Both the position numbers and the translations under genes were made by a program. A model generated the notes under the pieces. That model was not told the DNA's origin and did not search any database. It saw only the letters and a list, made by a program, of their open reading frames with translations. From Paenibacillus oryzae (GTDB taxonomy: Bacteria > Bacillota > Bacilli > Paenibacillales > Paenibacillaceae), in assembly GCF_001675045.1 (NCBI RefSeq), contig NZ_LYPA01000068.1, forward strand, positions 19,582 to 83,581: a stretch of DNA of 64,000 nt. Reading direction: 5' to 3'. Below, in pieces: positions 9,732 to 18,784 of this stretch (positions within the stretch are counted from its first letter, which is position 1; each line of letters begins with the position of its first letter).

Positions 9732-10682
9732 CTATTGATACATCATGATCCACTGCGACAACTGCTGTTTTAACGATTCCCGGACGGCTTTGGGCTCCAC
9801 AATTTCCGCCGACGGACCATACTGCAGGATCCATCTCAAAAACTCCTTTTCATTATTGACCGTGACTTCAAAAATAAGGCTGCCGTCCTTCTGGTCCTTC
9901 ATTCGCGGGTGTACGAAAAGTTCTTCTTCCCTAATATAACGGGCGACTTCAGCATCGAATCGAACTTTGAACGTGACGTTCTTTTCCCCACGATCTATGG
10001 ACCACGTGTTTTTCAAGTATTTTTTGATATTGAAATCGCCTTTGTCAAACTGCTGCCCGGTAAGCTCCACCTGCTGAAAACGGCTGATCCGAAAGGTCCG
10101 AATGTCCTGCGCTAAGTGACAATACCCGATCAAATAAAACCGCTGATCGCGTGGGACGAGAAAATAGGGATCGATTTTGCGTTCCGTCGTTTCATTGCGG
10201 TATTGCGTATGGTAGACGACGTCGATTGTTTTATGCTCCAAGATGGCTTGAATGATAGGCTGCAAAAAATTTGGACTTTCTTGACGGTATGCAGGTGTAC
10301 CCATTTGAATGACACCGACGATATCCTCAATGATACTATTTTGTCGAGATTTCTCTTTAAGATGAGTGCCCATTACCTTATCATATGCTGTGTCGAAGCC
10401 TGGAGGCAGCTTATCCTTGTCCAGCATGGAAGGGAGCAGCGAAAACACGAGAGCTTCTTGTTCGGTAAAGTTAAGAGGATACAGGAAGAACTTACCCATA
10501 AACCGATATCCGGTTCCCCTGCCTTCTCTGGAAACCGGAGCAATCAGTTCAAGTATATCCATATCTCTATAAATTGTCCGGATATTCACATCACATTTGA
10601 AAGCAAGATCTTTTGCCGAGATTCCAGGGTTTGCCTGAATAGCGTTAATGATATTAAAAATGCGGATGACTTTATCAATCAT
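9732..10682 (-). CDS. WYL-domain transcriptional regulator (316 aa)
   Basis: DNA-binding regulator with an N-terminal winged helix (residues 1-60, ISAKDLAFKCDVNIRTIYRDMDIL). A WYL ligand-sensing domain follows (about 140-215, including KIDPYFLVPRDQRFYLIGYC and the arginines in RTFRISRFQQV), then a C-terminal WCX domain (about 235-310). The family includes regulators of CRISPR, BREX and CBASS loci, which bind single-stranded nucleic acid or nucleotides. I chose the ATG at 10682 because AGAGGGG precedes it by six bases. It ends in a terminator, so it is a monocistron inside the island. The third LexA-like box is 305 bases upstream. It is the obvious candidate to control the island, and the shared 19-bp sequence may be its operator rather than LexA's. 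Confidence 0.88.
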   Translation of the reverse strand: MIDKVIRIFNIINAIQANPGISAKDLAFKCDVNIRTIYRDMDILELIAPVSREGRGTGYRFMGKFFLYPLNFTEQEALVFSLLPSMLDKDKLPPGFDTAYDKVMGTHLKEKSRQNSIIEDIVGVIQMGTPAYRQESPNFLQPIIQAILEHKTIDVVYHTQYRNETTERKIDPYFLVPRDQRFYLIGYCHLAQDIRTFRISRFQQVELTGQQFDKGDFNIKKYLKNTWSIDRGEKNVTFKVRFDAEVARYIREEELFVHPRMKDQKDGSLIFEVTVNNEKEFLRWILQYGPSAEIVEPKAVRESLKQQLSQWIMMYQ

Positions 10683-10855
10683 ATAATCCCCTCTGTTTTC
10701 CATAATAGGTTACACCCATAACAATAGAACAGCACAGTCACCGAACAATCTGATCTTCGTACAAAATCTCCATGGAATTATATCCGTCATGCGATATCTC
10801 CCATCTTGGCATATGCAATGTAAATTCTTATCATATTGGGGATTCTACACTTCAC

Positions 10856-11011
10856 CTAGTTCTTCCTGCCTAAGAAGGGAAAATACGCAACCTCCTCTGT
10901 CGTTTTAATGGTATATACTTCCTCTATGCTCGGTGTAAGTTCGACAATGACTGTATCCTTCACGACAAATCGCAACGACCATAGATTGTCAGCGAATATA
11001 CGTTCTGCCAA
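10856..11011 (-). pseudogene. possible coding remnant between the LexA-like box and the WYL gene
   Basis: An open frame on the minus strand from a TTG at 11011 to a TAG at 10856. The peptide looks protein-like toward its end (VIVELTPSIEEVYTIKTTEE, then VAYFPFLGRKN). There is no ribosome binding site, and the frame runs straight through the LexA-like box, so a real start was probably lost. I read it as the 3' end of a small gene whose 5' part was deleted when the box and its unit were rearranged. The remaining 170 bases before the WYL start show no other feature. Confidence 0.3.
10987..11006 (-). promoter_or_regulatory. LexA/DinR-like box, copy 3, upstream of the remnant and WYL gene
   Basis: TGTCAG is followed by CGAATATACGTTCT (10993-11006, + strand), directly behind the Fic-gene terminator. 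Unlike copies 1, 2 and 4, no TAAAAT-like hexamer stands 22 bases beyond CTGACA, so this promoter may be dead. Confidence 0.55.
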
Positions 11012-11013
11012 TT

Positions 11014-11052
11014 AAAAAAAGCACCGCGAAATCTCATCTTGAGATCGCGGTA
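11014..11052 (-). terminator. intrinsic terminator after the Fic gene
   Basis: On the minus strand AGTACCGCGATCTC pairs with GAGATTTCGCGGTGCT (with mismatches) around a short loop, followed by seven T residues. It starts just after the Fic stop codon. Confidence 0.8.
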
Positions 11053-11058
11053 CTGCAT

Positions 11059-12180
11059 TCATTTTAGAAAATGGGCAAACTTATCCGGGGCATTCCGAAT
11101 GTCTTGAGCCAGCTTCTCGTATTCCGCAGATAATTTGACAGAACGAACTCTTTTGGCGTCTTGATCGCGCGGCTCGATGAAACCTTCTTCTCTCCAATTG
11201 CTCACCTTTTCCCTTATTGAACGATCCGACAAGCGCAGCAGGTCTCTCATTTCACTTGTCGTCAAGGTGTCTTGTTTGAAGGTTAGTTGAGCGAACACCA
11301 TTCTTTGCTGGGGATCTAACTTGCGAATCAGATCCGGTTCGATTTTGGTCATTTGGACGGATTTCTCTGTTACAATGGCAGCGGCTTCTTGAAAAACCTC
11401 CGCCAAACCATCAATAAAGAATTCCAGCCAGGGCGTCAAGTCAGCCTCGTTCCGCCCAAAATAATAATTGTGATGGAGACCCAACTGGAGTCGACGATAA
11501 TACTCAGCTAAGTTGCGGTCGTAGAAATTCTCTAATACGAATAAACCCTTCAGTCCATGACCACCGCGACGTAAAAGATAGGTCGTAATCATCCGGGCTG
11601 TTCGACCATTACCGTCCAAATACGGATGAATCGTTAGAAATTGCCACATGAATATCCCAGCCTTGATCGGCACCGGAACCGAATAGGTTTCTGGCGAATT
11701 CACCCAAGCAACCAAATCTTCCATTAATACCGGAACATCTTGCCATTCTGGCGGTAAATAAAAACCAGAAGCATTGCGGCTGCCAACTTGATTTTGTTCT
11801 TCGCGATACTCGCTAACACGCGGTCTTCGTCCGTGGGATATTCGGATAATGGCATGCAGTTTTTTAATCAATTCCTCTGTGACAGGAAGCTGCCTTTTTT
11901 CTGCTGCATCCAGGTATTCTAAGGCTTTCATTAAGTTATAAACTTCCTGCTCTTCATTGTCATTGCTCGTTTGGTACAAGACTTTTCGCTTTGTCGCCTC
12001 ATCAAGCGTGTTTCCTTCAATTTTCGTTGAAAGGATGACCGTCTTTTCCATCGATTCTTTCTTAAGCAAGTCCAGAATAGATGCGGGCAATGGAAGCAAA
12101 TCCACCACAACGCTGGCGCGTTGTATATCCATTAGTCTGCGGGCAATGGCGTCCGTTATTGAATATTTGGGGGTAAACAT
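11059..12180 (-). CDS. Fic-domain protein with self-inhibitory helix and C-terminal winged helix (373 aa)
   Basis: Predicted AMP-transferase (or related NMP-transferase) acting on cytoplasmic proteins. The active-site motif HPYLDGNGRTAR is intact near residue 183. The N-terminal STKIEGN (about residue 51) fits the inhibitory motif [S/T]xxxE[G/N], so activity should be held off by its own glutamate (class II/III arrangement). The last 90 residues contain a DNA-binding winged helix (LTTSEMRDLLRLSDRSIREK), as in Fic proteins that repress their own gene. It follows the YhaM-like gene by 86 bases but has its own promoter and terminator, so it can be expressed apart from the PIWI operon. Fic proteins occur both in defence islands and as stand-alone accessory genes. 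The target is unknown. Confidence 0.9.
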   Translation of the reverse strand: MFTPKYSITDAIARRLMDIQRASVVVDLLPLPASILDLLKKESMEKTVILSTKIEGNTLDEATKRKVLYQTSNDNEEQEVYNLMKALEYLDAAEKRQLPVTEELIKKLHAIIRISHGRRPRVSEYREEQNQVGSRNASGFYLPPEWQDVPVLMEDLVAWVNSPETYSVPVPIKAGIFMWQFLTIHPYLDGNGRTARMITTYLLRRGGHGLKGLFVLENFYDRNLAEYYRRLQLGLHHNYYFGRNEADLTPWLEFFIDGLAEVFQEAAAIVTEKSVQMTKIEPDLIRKLDPQQRMVFAQLTFKQDTLTTSEMRDLLRLSDRSIREKVSNWREEGFIEPRDQDAKRVRSVKLSAEYEKLAQDIRNAPDKFAHFLK

Positions 12181-12201
12181 AACATCACCTTCCTCAATAA
12201 C

Positions 12202-12230
12202 ATTATACCATTGCCGCTATTTTGCCGCAA
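12202..12230 (-). promoter_or_regulatory. sigma-A promoter of the fic gene with a repeated 7-bp operator candidate
   Basis: On the minus strand TTGCGG (-35), a 17-base spacer and TATAAT (-10) stand 22 bases before the ATG. The -35 and spacer hold a direct repeat, GCGGCAA-AATA-GCGGCAA. It is well placed for autoregulation by the Fic protein's winged helix. Confidence 0.75.
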
Positions 12231-12265
12231 AGTATTTTTATTTCATTGCATTTTCTACGTATATT

Positions 12266-13228
12266 TCAATTTCTAAATGTCATCTTATACAACGCTTTAT
12301 TCTCCAGCCCTCGGATGGGCTGTGTCCACAACTCCTTGTCAGAAGTGGCACTTAGTGCATCCTCTGCCATCTGCAGCTTAGCATCCAGTGCGTCGATATG
12401 ATGCAGCGCTACTGCTTCCGCCGTTTGCGGCTGTACCGGGCTTCCCCATTCCCCGAGGTTATGGTGTGAGAGAATAAGGTGCTGCAATCCGATCACTTGT
12501 TGCGAATCGAGTGGAAGCTCCAGCCGCAAAGCCGCTTCAGTGATCCAACTAGCCGCCATGGCAATATGACCGATCAACTTACCCTGGGTGCTGTAATCTG
12601 TCACGACCCCAAGCTGAGCGATCATTTCCTCTGGCTTTGCGATATCATGCAGGATAATTCCCGCTTTGATCATGTCCGCATTTAGAAATGGCCTCTGCTT
12701 GCAAAGGAACTCTCCAATCTCCAGCATACGAACGACATGATAGGCCAAGCCTGCGAAGTATGCATGATGGTGCATTTTGGCCGCTGGATAATGAGCTAGT
12801 TTCTCTCTCACCTTATCGACGCAAAAGCTTACAATATCGCGAATCACCGGATCCGAAATACTCTCAATGACTCTGTCTATGACTTCTAATAATTCCGTAG
12901 ATCCCATTGGTGCAGCTCGAATAAAATCGGTTAGAGACACACCGTCTTCTTCCCTTATATTGCGAATCCTGATGATCTTAAGCTGCGGTTTTTCCCGATA
13001 TAACTGAACAACTCCTTGAACCTTGATCAGCGTCATCGGAGAAAAGTTGTCTCTTTCCGTTTCTTTCACATCCCAATACTTGGCAGGCAACTGTCCACTG
13101 GAATCACACAGCACCAAATCAAAGTAGTCCTTTGCCGGCGATGTGTTGGTTTGCTTCAGTTCCAGCTCCTTCAATAAATAGAAGCCGACAAATTCATCAT
13201 TTGTACTCAGGTCTTTAATCAACGTCAT
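12266..13228 (-). CDS. YhaM-like 3'-5' exoribonuclease (OB fold plus HD domain, 320 aa)
   Basis: Related to YhaM, a 3'-5' exoribonuclease that also degrades single-stranded DNA. An N-terminal OB-fold nucleic-acid-binding domain spans about residues 10-90 (FDLVLCDSSGQLPAKYWDV, then IKVQGVVQLYREKPQLKI). An HD phosphohydrolase domain (about 150-310) carries the metal ligands: H in MHHHAYFAGLAYH, HD in ILHDIAK, and H residues in HLILSHH and VALHHIDALDAK. Length matches YhaM (about 314). The start is 15 bases after the PIWI gene's stop, so it is the last gene of that operon. An exonuclease with this preference next to a PIWI protein suggests processing of guide RNA or DNA, or target clean-up. That link is inference. 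It could also be a second copy of the housekeeping yhaM. Confidence 0.85.
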   Translation of the reverse strand: MTLIKDLSTNDEFVGFYLLKELELKQTNTSPAKDYFDLVLCDSSGQLPAKYWDVKETERDNFSPMTLIKVQGVVQLYREKPQLKIIRIRNIREEDGVSLTDFIRAAPMGSTELLEVIDRVIESISDPVIRDIVSFCVDKVREKLAHYPAAKMHHHAYFAGLAYHVVRMLEIGEFLCKQRPFLNADMIKAGIILHDIAKPEEMIAQLGVVTDYSTQGKLIGHIAMAASWITEAALRLELPLDSQQVIGLQHLILSHHNLGEWGSPVQPQTAEAVALHHIDALDAKLQMAEDALSATSDKELWTQPIRGLENKALYKMTFRN

Positions 13229-13242
13229 GCTATCACCCCCAT

Positions 13243-15711
13243 CTACAACTCCAAAAACTCTGCCTCTGCCTCAGAAAACCCATATTCCTTGAATTGCAAA
13301 TATTTCTTTAACGTCCCCGTCATTTTCAGAGGATAAGGCTGTGCAGTAGTCGATTCAAAGGTAATGCATACCTCACGTAAGCGATGCACCGTCCAAGCTA
13401 GACGCTCTCGGTCTTGCCTATCCATCGGACCTAATGGCATATATTCGACAACTCGAGGTTGTTGAAAAGCCGTTCCCAAGTTATCATACTTGGTCATGGC
13501 CTTGGCAATGTTCATCTGGGTCTTAGGTTTGTTCCCCACACCATAATACAATCCGGACTCGTGATCCGAATAAACGCCAATAGAGAAAGACATAGGGATA
13601 AAACCGTAGGCTGGAACATCATCGTTGGAATTAACACGAATAACAGTCATTCCGCGTTCGTTTTGAATCCATCCAGGTAATTCTGGGTCCTTCCCACGGA
13701 CAATTTTGTTGTTTTGAATCCCATCCAGTCCTTTATATCGAAGCCCCGCTTCAACTAACACGATTGGCTCCTTACCGATCATTCGCTCCACTCTTAACTG
13801 CTCTCCGAACCAACGGGCCATCTCCTTCTTCTGCGCATCTGGAGCTTTGGGAAGCGGATCAAACTGATCTGTCTGCAACACAGCTTCCGACAAAGGCACC
13901 CATTCCTCAAGGCCTCGGCTCTTTACCATTAGTATACCGTTTTCGAATTTCGTCAGAATCGCATAGATTCCTTTATCACCCGAAACCAGATCATAGGCTA
14001 TGATGGGACGTTGTTCATTGACATCCAGATATGCCTTGTAATCGATAACTCCCGTGTCCCCCAATAAATCCAAGATACAGTTGAAGACTTTGTGAATATA
14101 GTTTGACTCTGGTTTATCCTTCTTTCGTTTAGACTTCTTGGCCCCGCTTTCGGGATAGACAAATTGAGTCATCCTCCCCGTTAATTGAAACCCTTTACGA
14201 ACAGCTTGCTTGGGGTCGGTTCCTTCGCCAAGCTTTTTCCATTCATCTTTAGGTAATATTTCAATCAATGAGCAAGTTAGGGCTTGATTCCCTTTAACAT
14301 GTTCGATGCTTCGGAGGATTTTGTTGGTTCGATGTTCATCCGCCAGGTCCTTAAGTGCTCCACGATCCAAGCCATCTACATAGTCCTTCCTGTCACACTT
14401 GACCACAATGATGCGGTTTCGAGAGGAAGAGTTCAACCTAAAGACATCTCCGTCGACTTGTTCAGCCAGCAACTTTCCTTTATATTTCTTAGCTTTCAAT
14501 GCTTCAATGACACATTGATATAAAGAGTCCGATCCCCACACTTCAAGTACAAAATCTTTATCATGCGCGCAGTAAACTGGTGGGATCAGTCCTTTCACTC
14601 GGCCCCCTGTCCCTTCTCGCTTCGGTTTCTGCACAAGTGGCAGCGGCGCAAGCGGTCTCCAGTCGGACAAACTTCCTCGCACCATCTCGTAGAAACCCAT
14701 TTTTTCCTGAATACTAATGCCCGCTTCAATATAGGGGGAATGATTAAAAACTCTATTATTATGAACGATCCATATCTTAGAGGAACTACCTGTATGATAA
14801 TTAGCTGGATTTGTTAAAATGTCCTCTGTTGATAATGAATTGCCCCACAAAACATCACAAAACAATTCGTCGAGCCCTTCAGACCAACGAGTATAAGACC
14901 CAATTCCACCTTCTCTTCGGAAGGATAAACTCGCATAGGAACGTAATCCCATTGCATTATCATTAATAAGGGGATTGTCCATGGAAATCAGTAACGTGCT
15001 ATTAATACCGCCCTTCAGATATTTTGTCTCCTGAGGTTTTGTAATAAACCGCCTTATTCCAGCCGAAACCATCAAAAGAAGGCGTCCATGCTCCCCAGCT
15101 CGATACTGCAGCCGAAATCGGACGACATAAGAAAAAGTACCAGCTCTAGTGGTTATGGGCTCAGACATGCACTCTGCCCTTTGCGTAGCATATACTTGCG
15201 AGAACGTAAGCTCAACTAGCTCATCCTGTTGCTCAAGATGTAGTTGCTTCGGACTCAAGCAAAATTGATGGGCAACAAGAGCTGGCAGCAATTCATATTC
15301 TAACCTTGAATCACGATTCAAAATGGAATCTACCGCCTCGCTTCGCCAGTCCATTGTATTCATATCCAAATCATCCGGTGCAGCTACGCCCTGCCTCGTT
15401 GCTATTTGGTTCATCCATCCCTTAGCCAGCAATAAAATCATTCCCACCGGGACTGGCTGCGTTGCAATGAGCCACGGACGGTTTTCATCTTGATAAAATT
15501 GATTATTCACCGAGACGATCTGTGGAAATATACTTTGCAGTTTTTTACCTAATGGTTTAGTCGCAAAGGGCAGCTTAACGCCATTATAAAACTGACGAAT
15601 AAATTCCCTCCAAACCGTTGGAATATCCAGTAGATAGATCTGCTTATTATTCCAAACATCTTGATCGCTCTCGAAAGCATACAGCTGCAGTTTTTTACCA
15701 GTCCGACTCAT
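13243..15711 (-). CDS. pPIWI_RE-type prokaryotic PIWI/Argonaute-like protein (822 aa)
   Basis: Best read as the PIWI protein of the three-gene pPIWI_RE system (PIWI, DinG helicase, restriction endonuclease), predicted to recognise invading nucleic acid through a guide or an R-loop. The N-terminal part (about 1-380) is a family-specific module. A MID-like segment (about 390-480) follows, containing IVVKCDRKDYVDGLD. The C-terminal RNase H-fold PIWI domain has TCSLIEILPKDEWKK, DPKQAVRKGFQLTGRMTQFV (about 505-530), and the paired strands IIAYDLVSGDKGIYAILTKF and TVIRVNSNDDVPAYG. The GRMTQF arginine and a C-terminal glutamate-rich helix would fit the name-giving R and E residues, but I cannot align them. 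The ATG at 15711 has AAAGGA nine bases upstream and overlaps the helicase gene. The guide type is unknown. Confidence 0.78.
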   Translation of the reverse strand: MSRTGKKLQLYAFESDQDVWNNKQIYLLDIPTVWREFIRQFYNGVKLPFATKPLGKKLQSIFPQIVSVNNQFYQDENRPWLIATQPVPVGMILLLAKGWMNQIATRQGVAAPDDLDMNTMDWRSEAVDSILNRDSRLEYELLPALVAHQFCLSPKQLHLEQQDELVELTFSQVYATQRAECMSEPITTRAGTFSYVVRFRLQYRAGEHGRLLLMVSAGIRRFITKPQETKYLKGGINSTLLISMDNPLINDNAMGLRSYASLSFRREGGIGSYTRWSEGLDELFCDVLWGNSLSTEDILTNPANYHTGSSSKIWIVHNNRVFNHSPYIEAGISIQEKMGFYEMVRGSLSDWRPLAPLPLVQKPKREGTGGRVKGLIPPVYCAHDKDFVLEVWGSDSLYQCVIEALKAKKYKGKLLAEQVDGDVFRLNSSSRNRIIVVKCDRKDYVDGLDRGALKDLADEHRTNKILRSIEHVKGNQALTCSLIEILPKDEWKKLGEGTDPKQAVRKGFQLTGRMTQFVYPESGAKKSKRKKDKPESNYIHKVFNCILDLLGDTGVIDYKAYLDVNEQRPIIAYDLVSGDKGIYAILTKFENGILMVKSRGLEEWVPLSEAVLQTDQFDPLPKAPDAQKKEMARWFGEQLRVERMIGKEPIVLVEAGLRYKGLDGIQNNKIVRGKDPELPGWIQNERGMTVIRVNSNDDVPAYGFIPMSFSIGVYSDHESGLYYGVGNKPKTQMNIAKAMTKYDNLGTAFQQPRVVEYMPLGPMDRQDRERLAWTVHRLREVCITFESTTAQPYPLKMTGTLKKYLQFKEYGFSEAEAEFLEL

Positions 15712-18700
15712 GAGCCTCATTCCTTTCCATCATGTCTTTCATACTGTCTATAAATGGTCCATATAAACTGCGAAATGCTGGATTCGATTCATGATCCACC
15801 ATGATCTTCAGCCAGTAATCCAACATCGATTCCCCAACATCCGTGCGCATAGGCTGAGCTAGAAATTTACCATCGCAGTAGAACACTCTGGCCGGTGTGC
15901 CTTTACGAAGAAGCCTTCCAATCGTTTGCCAGACTGGGATAAACGTATACCAGGCTATGGTCTTTCTCTCCGCAGGATTCAGAACGGACCAATAGTCTGG
16001 TTTACGGTACATCCGGTGGAGCAAGCTATTACTTTCGCTGCGAATAAGGTCCAGTGCCTGTTTATAAAGCTTGCCTTCAAAATCGGCACGTTCAATGAAG
16101 TCAGGCAGTTTGGCATGCAGCAGTTGGATGAGATATTTCATGTCTTGCGGAATCGGATATGGCCGTATCATAAAAAACACAGATCCGAATAATGAACCTT
16201 TCGTATCATCCAGAATGTTATAACCACGACTTATCGCAAGTAAAGGTGCAATCAGCACATCAGCGTTTTCGTTAGCAAACCGCTCTAATTCTGCTCTTGA
16301 AAACTCGGCTTCGTAAAAAGGATCCGGGTCCCTCGTTAATAGGCGGTATCTATTTTTCCAAGAAGAATGTGATGCAAATACGGCTCCGACATCAGCAACG
16401 TCTTCATAGGAGTTAACAATCAACAATACTTTACGATTCACTCCCGAGTAACCCCACTCCATTAATTCTTGTTCAATCTTGGGCATTAACTTGGCGGATA
16501 ACGTACGTAAATTTCGTTCTCTCCTATCCTCAATCTCACCGGATATTGAGATAGGTTTTTCCTTTCCATGCTCATAGATCGGATAATATTCCTGGTGAAT
16601 GACTGGAACAGCCAGATTGGATTCCAACAGCCAGCCAGGCAACGATGCAATATGATAATGGGCTGATCCTGGCGCCAGACTTGTACCTGAAAGCAGAACA
16701 ACCGCAGGACCTTCATATCCATCTATTCCAGCGTAGATCGATTGCCAGTCTTCAAGGAGAAGCCGACCGACACCTGAATACTGAACGGCTTTGAATGTAC
16801 CCGTGTCATTCCCAGGTTTTACTTCATACAGATATCCGGTCATACGTCCTGTCATCGCATCTTTCATAATTGCTGAAAATTCACGTTGAATCGTGTAAAG
16901 CCCCTCGAATTCAGATAATTTCCCTAATTTGGCTTGTACTAGCGGATATAGATCCATGAACACTTGTATATCATGATCAATAAGTGCCAGACATAAATAT
17001 AATTCCAACGAATGTACCGGGAATTTCAATCTTCCAACAGGGCTTGGCTCACAGCCCAACTTATGGAGAATGGTAGTTAGAGCTTGTTCCCGCTGCTTCT
17101 TCGTTCGAGCTTGCAGCATTTTCATTACATCTGGATAGATAAGGTGATCCAATGGGTGATCCGCATAGTTGCGTAATTCCTGTTCGATTCTCTCTCGATC
17201 CTGTTCATCCTTAGCAAAAGCACCACTAATACGATAAACTTCGGTAGAGAGTCGTAATAGCTTCCGGTACAAAAACTGAGCGAATTCAGGCGATAAATTC
17301 AATGTGCGATATACACCGCGGCGAATGGTGCTTTCAAGGCGATTCAGTACATCCATCCAGTCTTGTACAACCTCGTCATGTGCATACTTACCATAATAAC
17401 CTATCGTTTTCCGAAAGGATTCTAACAGGGTCTTTTCAAAGAGATGCTGAGAGTTACCAAACAATGCAATCTCGGACACGAAGGAATCGTCGAATTGCTT
17501 CTGAACCGCATCGGCTTCATCAACGAAAATGATGTCTAACAAGTCATACATCGCTTCATAGATTGTTCTCTCATAAGGGTCCAGCATAACAGGTAGTTTT
17601 GTTTTCAATATGCTTGCTGAGGTTGTAACCCATACTTCCGCTTGGATCAGGGCTGCGAAATCACGATAGATTCCGCAACTGGCTGCATAAGGGCATATGC
17701 GCTTTTTCTCCTGCTGAATGATCTGACGACATGGATAATCGGTCGTATTTTCATGGTCGTTGGCAAGGGCATGGATGATGCAAAAATCGGATACATTTCG
17801 GAGTTCCAGATAAGAATCCTGCCCCCAATCCGTTACATCCCGAATCTGATGACGACGGGCGGATATATAATCTTTCTGATGTTTACGGCGGCCTGATCTC
17901 CCAATTACAGGAACAGCATGAATGCCCAATAAACGAAGTTCTTTAACTCGATTTAATACTTGAGGAACACTGCTCTCGATAAATCCGATGCGAGCCCCCT
18001 CTCGGACTAAGCGATCCGTCTCCAACACCATTAAAGTGGATTTTCCCGATCCCAGTCCCCCCACGATATGCTGTAGTCCCTTATACTCAAACTGTCGGAT
18101 ACTAGGGTTTGTCAGTGATTTTAGTTTAAGGCCAATTCCTGCCCGTTCCTTCCATTCCGATGCTGCCGAAGCTTCTCGCATCCCCTCAGTCTGATAAGTA
18201 TGTTCGTCACCAAGCTGAAGTGCAAAATTCCCCTTCGGTCTATATCTCGGAAAGGTTGACGTATTATCCAACGGCGGTAGAATTTCTCCGCCATAACGAA
18301 TGGGCTCTTGTTCCTGATTATATTTGTTGTAGTGGAACTTGCCCGCTGTAGCAAAGCGTATGTCCTTTGACTGATGCGCAACAGGCTGTTCTAATAATTG
18401 CTCGTACCATTTCCCGCGATCGGAAAATAAGGTAGGGGTCCGTAGTCTCCAATGACTACCGTCGTTTTCATATAATCTATAATCAACCGATAGTTCTTCA
18501 TACTGTTCGAGTAAATGATCCCATGTCATCCTTGAGCGCAAGGCACTATATAAAACTCTTATCCGGTGCGCAATCTCCTTCCTAGCATGCTTGGGAAGTA
18601 TAGGAGAATCATAGCCTGATAAAATCGAATATCCCTCACGAATGTCAATCGCAGGATCGACCATCAAACAGCCCGTGACGAACATTTCGACAGTATAAAT

Positions 18701-18784
18701 GGTTTCAATGGATTGCCGCGGCAATCCAGACGGCAAGAGACGTGGAAGGAACTCCTCAAAATAGGTCCAATACGATACTCTCAT
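15695..18784 (-). CDS. DinG/XPD-type iron-sulfur helicase of the pPIWI_RE system (1029 aa)
   Basis: Superfamily 2 helicase. Walker A is GGLGSGKSTLMV (about residue 245) and the DEAD-type Walker B is FVDEADAVQKQF (about 425). Between them lie four cysteines, the last two in CPYAASC (about 365-372), spaced as in the XPD/DinG 4Fe-4S insertion. The C-terminal motif VI is QTIGRLLRKG (about 965). The family unwinds DNA or R-loops 5' to 3'. The first 230 residues are a module not found in DinG itself, probably for contact with the PIWI or nuclease partner. The start overlaps the nuclease stop (ATGA) and the stop overlaps the PIWI start, so the three genes are translationally coupled. A role in opening duplex DNA for the PIWI protein is inferred from family context. 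Confidence 0.85.
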   Translation of the reverse strand: MRVSYWTYFEEFLPRLLPSGLPRQSIETIYTVEMFVTGCLMVDPAIDIREGYSILSGYDSPILPKHARKEIAHRIRVLYSALRSRMTWDHLLEQYEELSVDYRLYENDGSHWRLRTPTLFSDRGKWYEQLLEQPVAHQSKDIRFATAGKFHYNKYNQEQEPIRYGGEILPPLDNTSTFPRYRPKGNFALQLGDEHTYQTEGMREASAASEWKERAGIGLKLKSLTNPSIRQFEYKGLQHIVGGLGSGKSTLMVLETDRLVREGARIGFIESSVPQVLNRVKELRLLGIHAVPVIGRSGRRKHQKDYISARRHQIRDVTDWGQDSYLELRNVSDFCIIHALANDHENTTDYPCRQIIQQEKKRICPYAASCGIYRDFAALIQAEVWVTTSASILKTKLPVMLDPYERTIYEAMYDLLDIIFVDEADAVQKQFDDSFVSEIALFGNSQHLFEKTLLESFRKTIGYYGKYAHDEVVQDWMDVLNRLESTIRRGVYRTLNLSPEFAQFLYRKLLRLSTEVYRISGAFAKDEQDRERIEQELRNYADHPLDHLIYPDVMKMLQARTKKQREQALTTILHKLGCEPSPVGRLKFPVHSLELYLCLALIDHDIQVFMDLYPLVQAKLGKLSEFEGLYTIQREFSAIMKDAMTGRMTGYLYEVKPGNDTGTFKAVQYSGVGRLLLEDWQSIYAGIDGYEGPAVVLLSGTSLAPGSAHYHIASLPGWLLESNLAVPVIHQEYYPIYEHGKEKPISISGEIEDRRERNLRTLSAKLMPKIEQELMEWGYSGVNRKVLLIVNSYEDVADVGAVFASHSSWKNRYRLLTRDPDPFYEAEFSRAELERFANENADVLIAPLLAISRGYNILDDTKGSLFGSVFFMIRPYPIPQDMKYLIQLLHAKLPDFIERADFEGKLYKQALDLIRSESNSLLHRMYRKPDYWSVLNPAERKTIAWYTFIPVWQTIGRLLRKGTPARVFYCDGKFLAQPMRTDVGESMLDYWLKIMVDHESNPAFRSLYGPFIDSMKDMMERNEAHESDW

